A program made the translations under genes and the position numbers. Of a stretch of DNA of 8,646 nucleotides, positions 8,237 through 8,646 are shown piece after piece (positions within the stretch are counted from its first letter, which is position 1; each line of letters begins with the position of its first letter). The stretch is from Fidelibacterota bacterium UBA7300 (GTDB lineage: Bacteria; Fidelibacterota; Marinisomatia; Marinisomatales; UBA2128): contig DKQU01000098.1 in the NCBI GenBank assembly GCA_002471865.1, forward strand, positions 1-8,646, read 5' to 3'. The notes beneath the pieces were generated by a model. That model did not search any database and was not told the origin of the DNA. It was given only the letters and a program-made list of their open reading frames with translations.

Positions 8237-8266
8237 TTGAATAAATCATGGTCTCATGAATATAAA
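8237..8266 (+). promoter_or_regulatory. Candidate sigma70-type promoter for the second gene
   Basis: TTGAAT (8237-8242) and TATAAA (8261-8266) are separated by 18 bp, matching 4/6 and 5/6 of the classical -35 and -10 hexamers. Initiation would fall near 8273, leaving a leader of roughly 45-50 nt before the ATG at 8320. In DNA this AT-rich such matches arise easily by chance, so the call is tentative. Confidence 0.4.
8246..8259. promoter_or_regulatory. Inverted repeat in the promoter spacer
   Basis: TCATG-GTCT-CATGA is a perfect 5-bp inverted repeat with a 4-nt centre, lying wholly within the spacer between the candidate -35 and -10 boxes. The position would suit an operator. It is short enough to be chance. 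Confidence 0.25.
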
Positions 8267-8284
8267 AGTTTAAATTTGCCACCG

Positions 8285-8309
8285 CTTTTAGTAAAAGATT
8301 TTGAAAATC
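8285..8309. promoter_or_regulatory. Two adjacent perfect 13-bp palindromes in the leader
   Basis: CTTTTAGTAAAAG (8285-8297) and GATTTTGAAAATC (8297-8309) are both perfect inverted repeats and share the G at 8297. The second ends one base before the Shine-Dalgarno sequence. They could be operator half-sites or RNA stems controlling access to the ribosome binding site. The stems are AT-rich and short (5-6 bp with 1-3 nt centres), so stable RNA hairpins are doubtful and a DNA-binding role is the likelier reading if they function at all. Confidence 0.35.
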
Positions 8310-8315
8310 AGGAGG
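8310..8315 (+). promoter_or_regulatory. Strong Shine-Dalgarno site
   Basis: AGGAGG lies four bases (AAAC) before the ATG at 8320. It is a full match to the anti-Shine-Dalgarno core and fixes the start of the second gene. Such strong sites are unusual in Bacteroidota, which mostly do not rely on them. Confidence 0.85.
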
Positions 8316-8319
8316 AAAC

Positions 8320-8646
8320 ATGGCAAAGAAACAATCATTTGCAGAAAAAGCGAAAAGAGGGCAGAAGAAGGGCCCAAACTTTTCCATGGCTAAATATGTA
8401 AAATCCGTTAAATCAGAGAAGTCAGGATACTACCGTTTCCAGGAAACAATGTTGAAGATTCCCGATGGGATGAACATCGACAGCTACCTCAAGCAGATGG
8501 ATGAGCAAGAACTGGAACAAGAGCAAGCACCTGAGGAAGAAACTGTAGAAGAGGCAGCAGCTACAGAAGAGGTAACCGAAGAAACAATATCCGAGGAAGA
8601 ACCTTCATCTGGGGATGAAGTCGTGGCTGAAACCGCTGAAGAGAGT
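8320..8646 (+). CDS. Small DUF4295-like protein with acidic tail, 3' partial
   Basis: The ATG at 8320 follows AGGAGG and the frame is open to the window end (109 codons, no stop yet). Three regions are visible. Residues 1-20 are lysine-rich (M-A-K-K...E-K-A-K-R-G-Q-K-K-G). Residues 23-60 contain K-Y-V-K-S-V-K-S-E-K-S-G-Y-Y-R-F-x-E and then an I-D-S-Y-L-K segment. Residues 61-109 are a low-complexity tail of E, A, T and P with 22 acidic and no K or R residues. The middle resembles DUF4295, short (about 50-residue) Bacteroidota proteins starting M-A-K-K and carrying M-V-K-S-x-K-[ST]-G-x-Y-x-F, often encoded beside the genes for ribosomal proteins L28 and L33. From memory, a protein of this kind has been described as an extra large-subunit ribosomal protein in Flavobacterium; I am not certain of the equivalence. 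If the match holds, this is a family member with an added acidic tail. Otherwise it is a basic/acidic bipolar protein of unknown function. No signal peptide or membrane segment is seen, so it is probably cytoplasmic. Confidence 0.85.
   Translation, partial: MAKKQSFAEKAKRGQKKGPNFSMAKYVKSVKSEKSGYYRFQETMLKIPDGMNIDSYLKQMDEQELEQEQAPEEETVEEAAATEEVTEETISEEEPSSGDEVVAETAEES

Larger units (their letters stand above)
8197..8319. other. AT-rich intergenic gap, no clear terminator
   Basis: The 123 bp between the two genes are strongly AT-rich and hold the candidate promoter, palindromes and ribosome binding site listed separately. Downstream of the TAA only a very weak AATA/TATT pairing is visible (about 8202-8217), followed by no proper U-tract. 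I therefore see no intrinsic terminator for the giant gene; termination may be Rho-dependent, or transcription may run on into the next gene. Confidence 0.6.

Noticed and set aside
8271..8278. TAAATTTG as a Bacteroidota-type -7 element (TAnnTTTG)
   Set aside because: It matches the -7 consensus, but no TTG-type -33 element occurs at the right distance upstream; in AT-rich DNA the match alone is weak.
8150..8401. Open frame spanning the end of the giant gene and the start of the second gene
   Set aside because: It overlaps both real genes in another frame; the competing frame at 8320 has a strong SD and a coherent protein.

Overview
The window is almost entirely one giant gene on the + strand, followed by the start of a second, unrelated gene. 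The first reading frame is open from base 1 to the TAA at 8194-8196, so at least 2,731 residues are encoded and the true N-terminus lies upstream. It is a tandem array of bacterial Ig-like units of about 106 residues (318 bp): one partial unit at the left edge, 24 complete units (268-7872), then a unique C-terminal domain of 107 residues (7873-8193) with a lipocalin/calycin look. It reads as a very large secreted or surface-exposed stalk or adhesin. It is acidic, almost free of cysteine, and has invariant acidic residues at the domain borders that suggest calcium-stiffened linkers.

A 123-bp AT-rich gap (8197-8319) follows. It has no convincing terminator. It does hold a candidate promoter, two adjacent perfect palindromes and a strong Shine-Dalgarno sequence. 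The second gene (8320 onwards, cut by the window end) encodes a small protein with a lysine-rich start, a short core resembling the DUF4295 family of Bacteroidota, and a long, purely acidic tail.

Best guess for the organism is a Gram-negative bacterium of the FCB group, perhaps a marine lineage such as Marinimicrobia (SAR406). The grounds are the repeat style (D-x-T-P-P, D-x-A-G-N, G-G-x-x-D...P-H...G-x-H), the DUF4295-like core, moderately AT-rich DNA, and a strong AGGAGG site that would be atypical for Bacteroidota proper. This is inference from memory of families, not from a search.

Nothing ties the two genes functionally; they have separate expression signals and look like neighbours rather than an operon. 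The most interesting material is inside the repeat array: a conserved central segment with two histidines exactly 14 residues apart, a two-unit higher-order periodicity in the middle of the array, near-constant unit length despite strong DNA divergence, and a few units whose central segment has been replaced.
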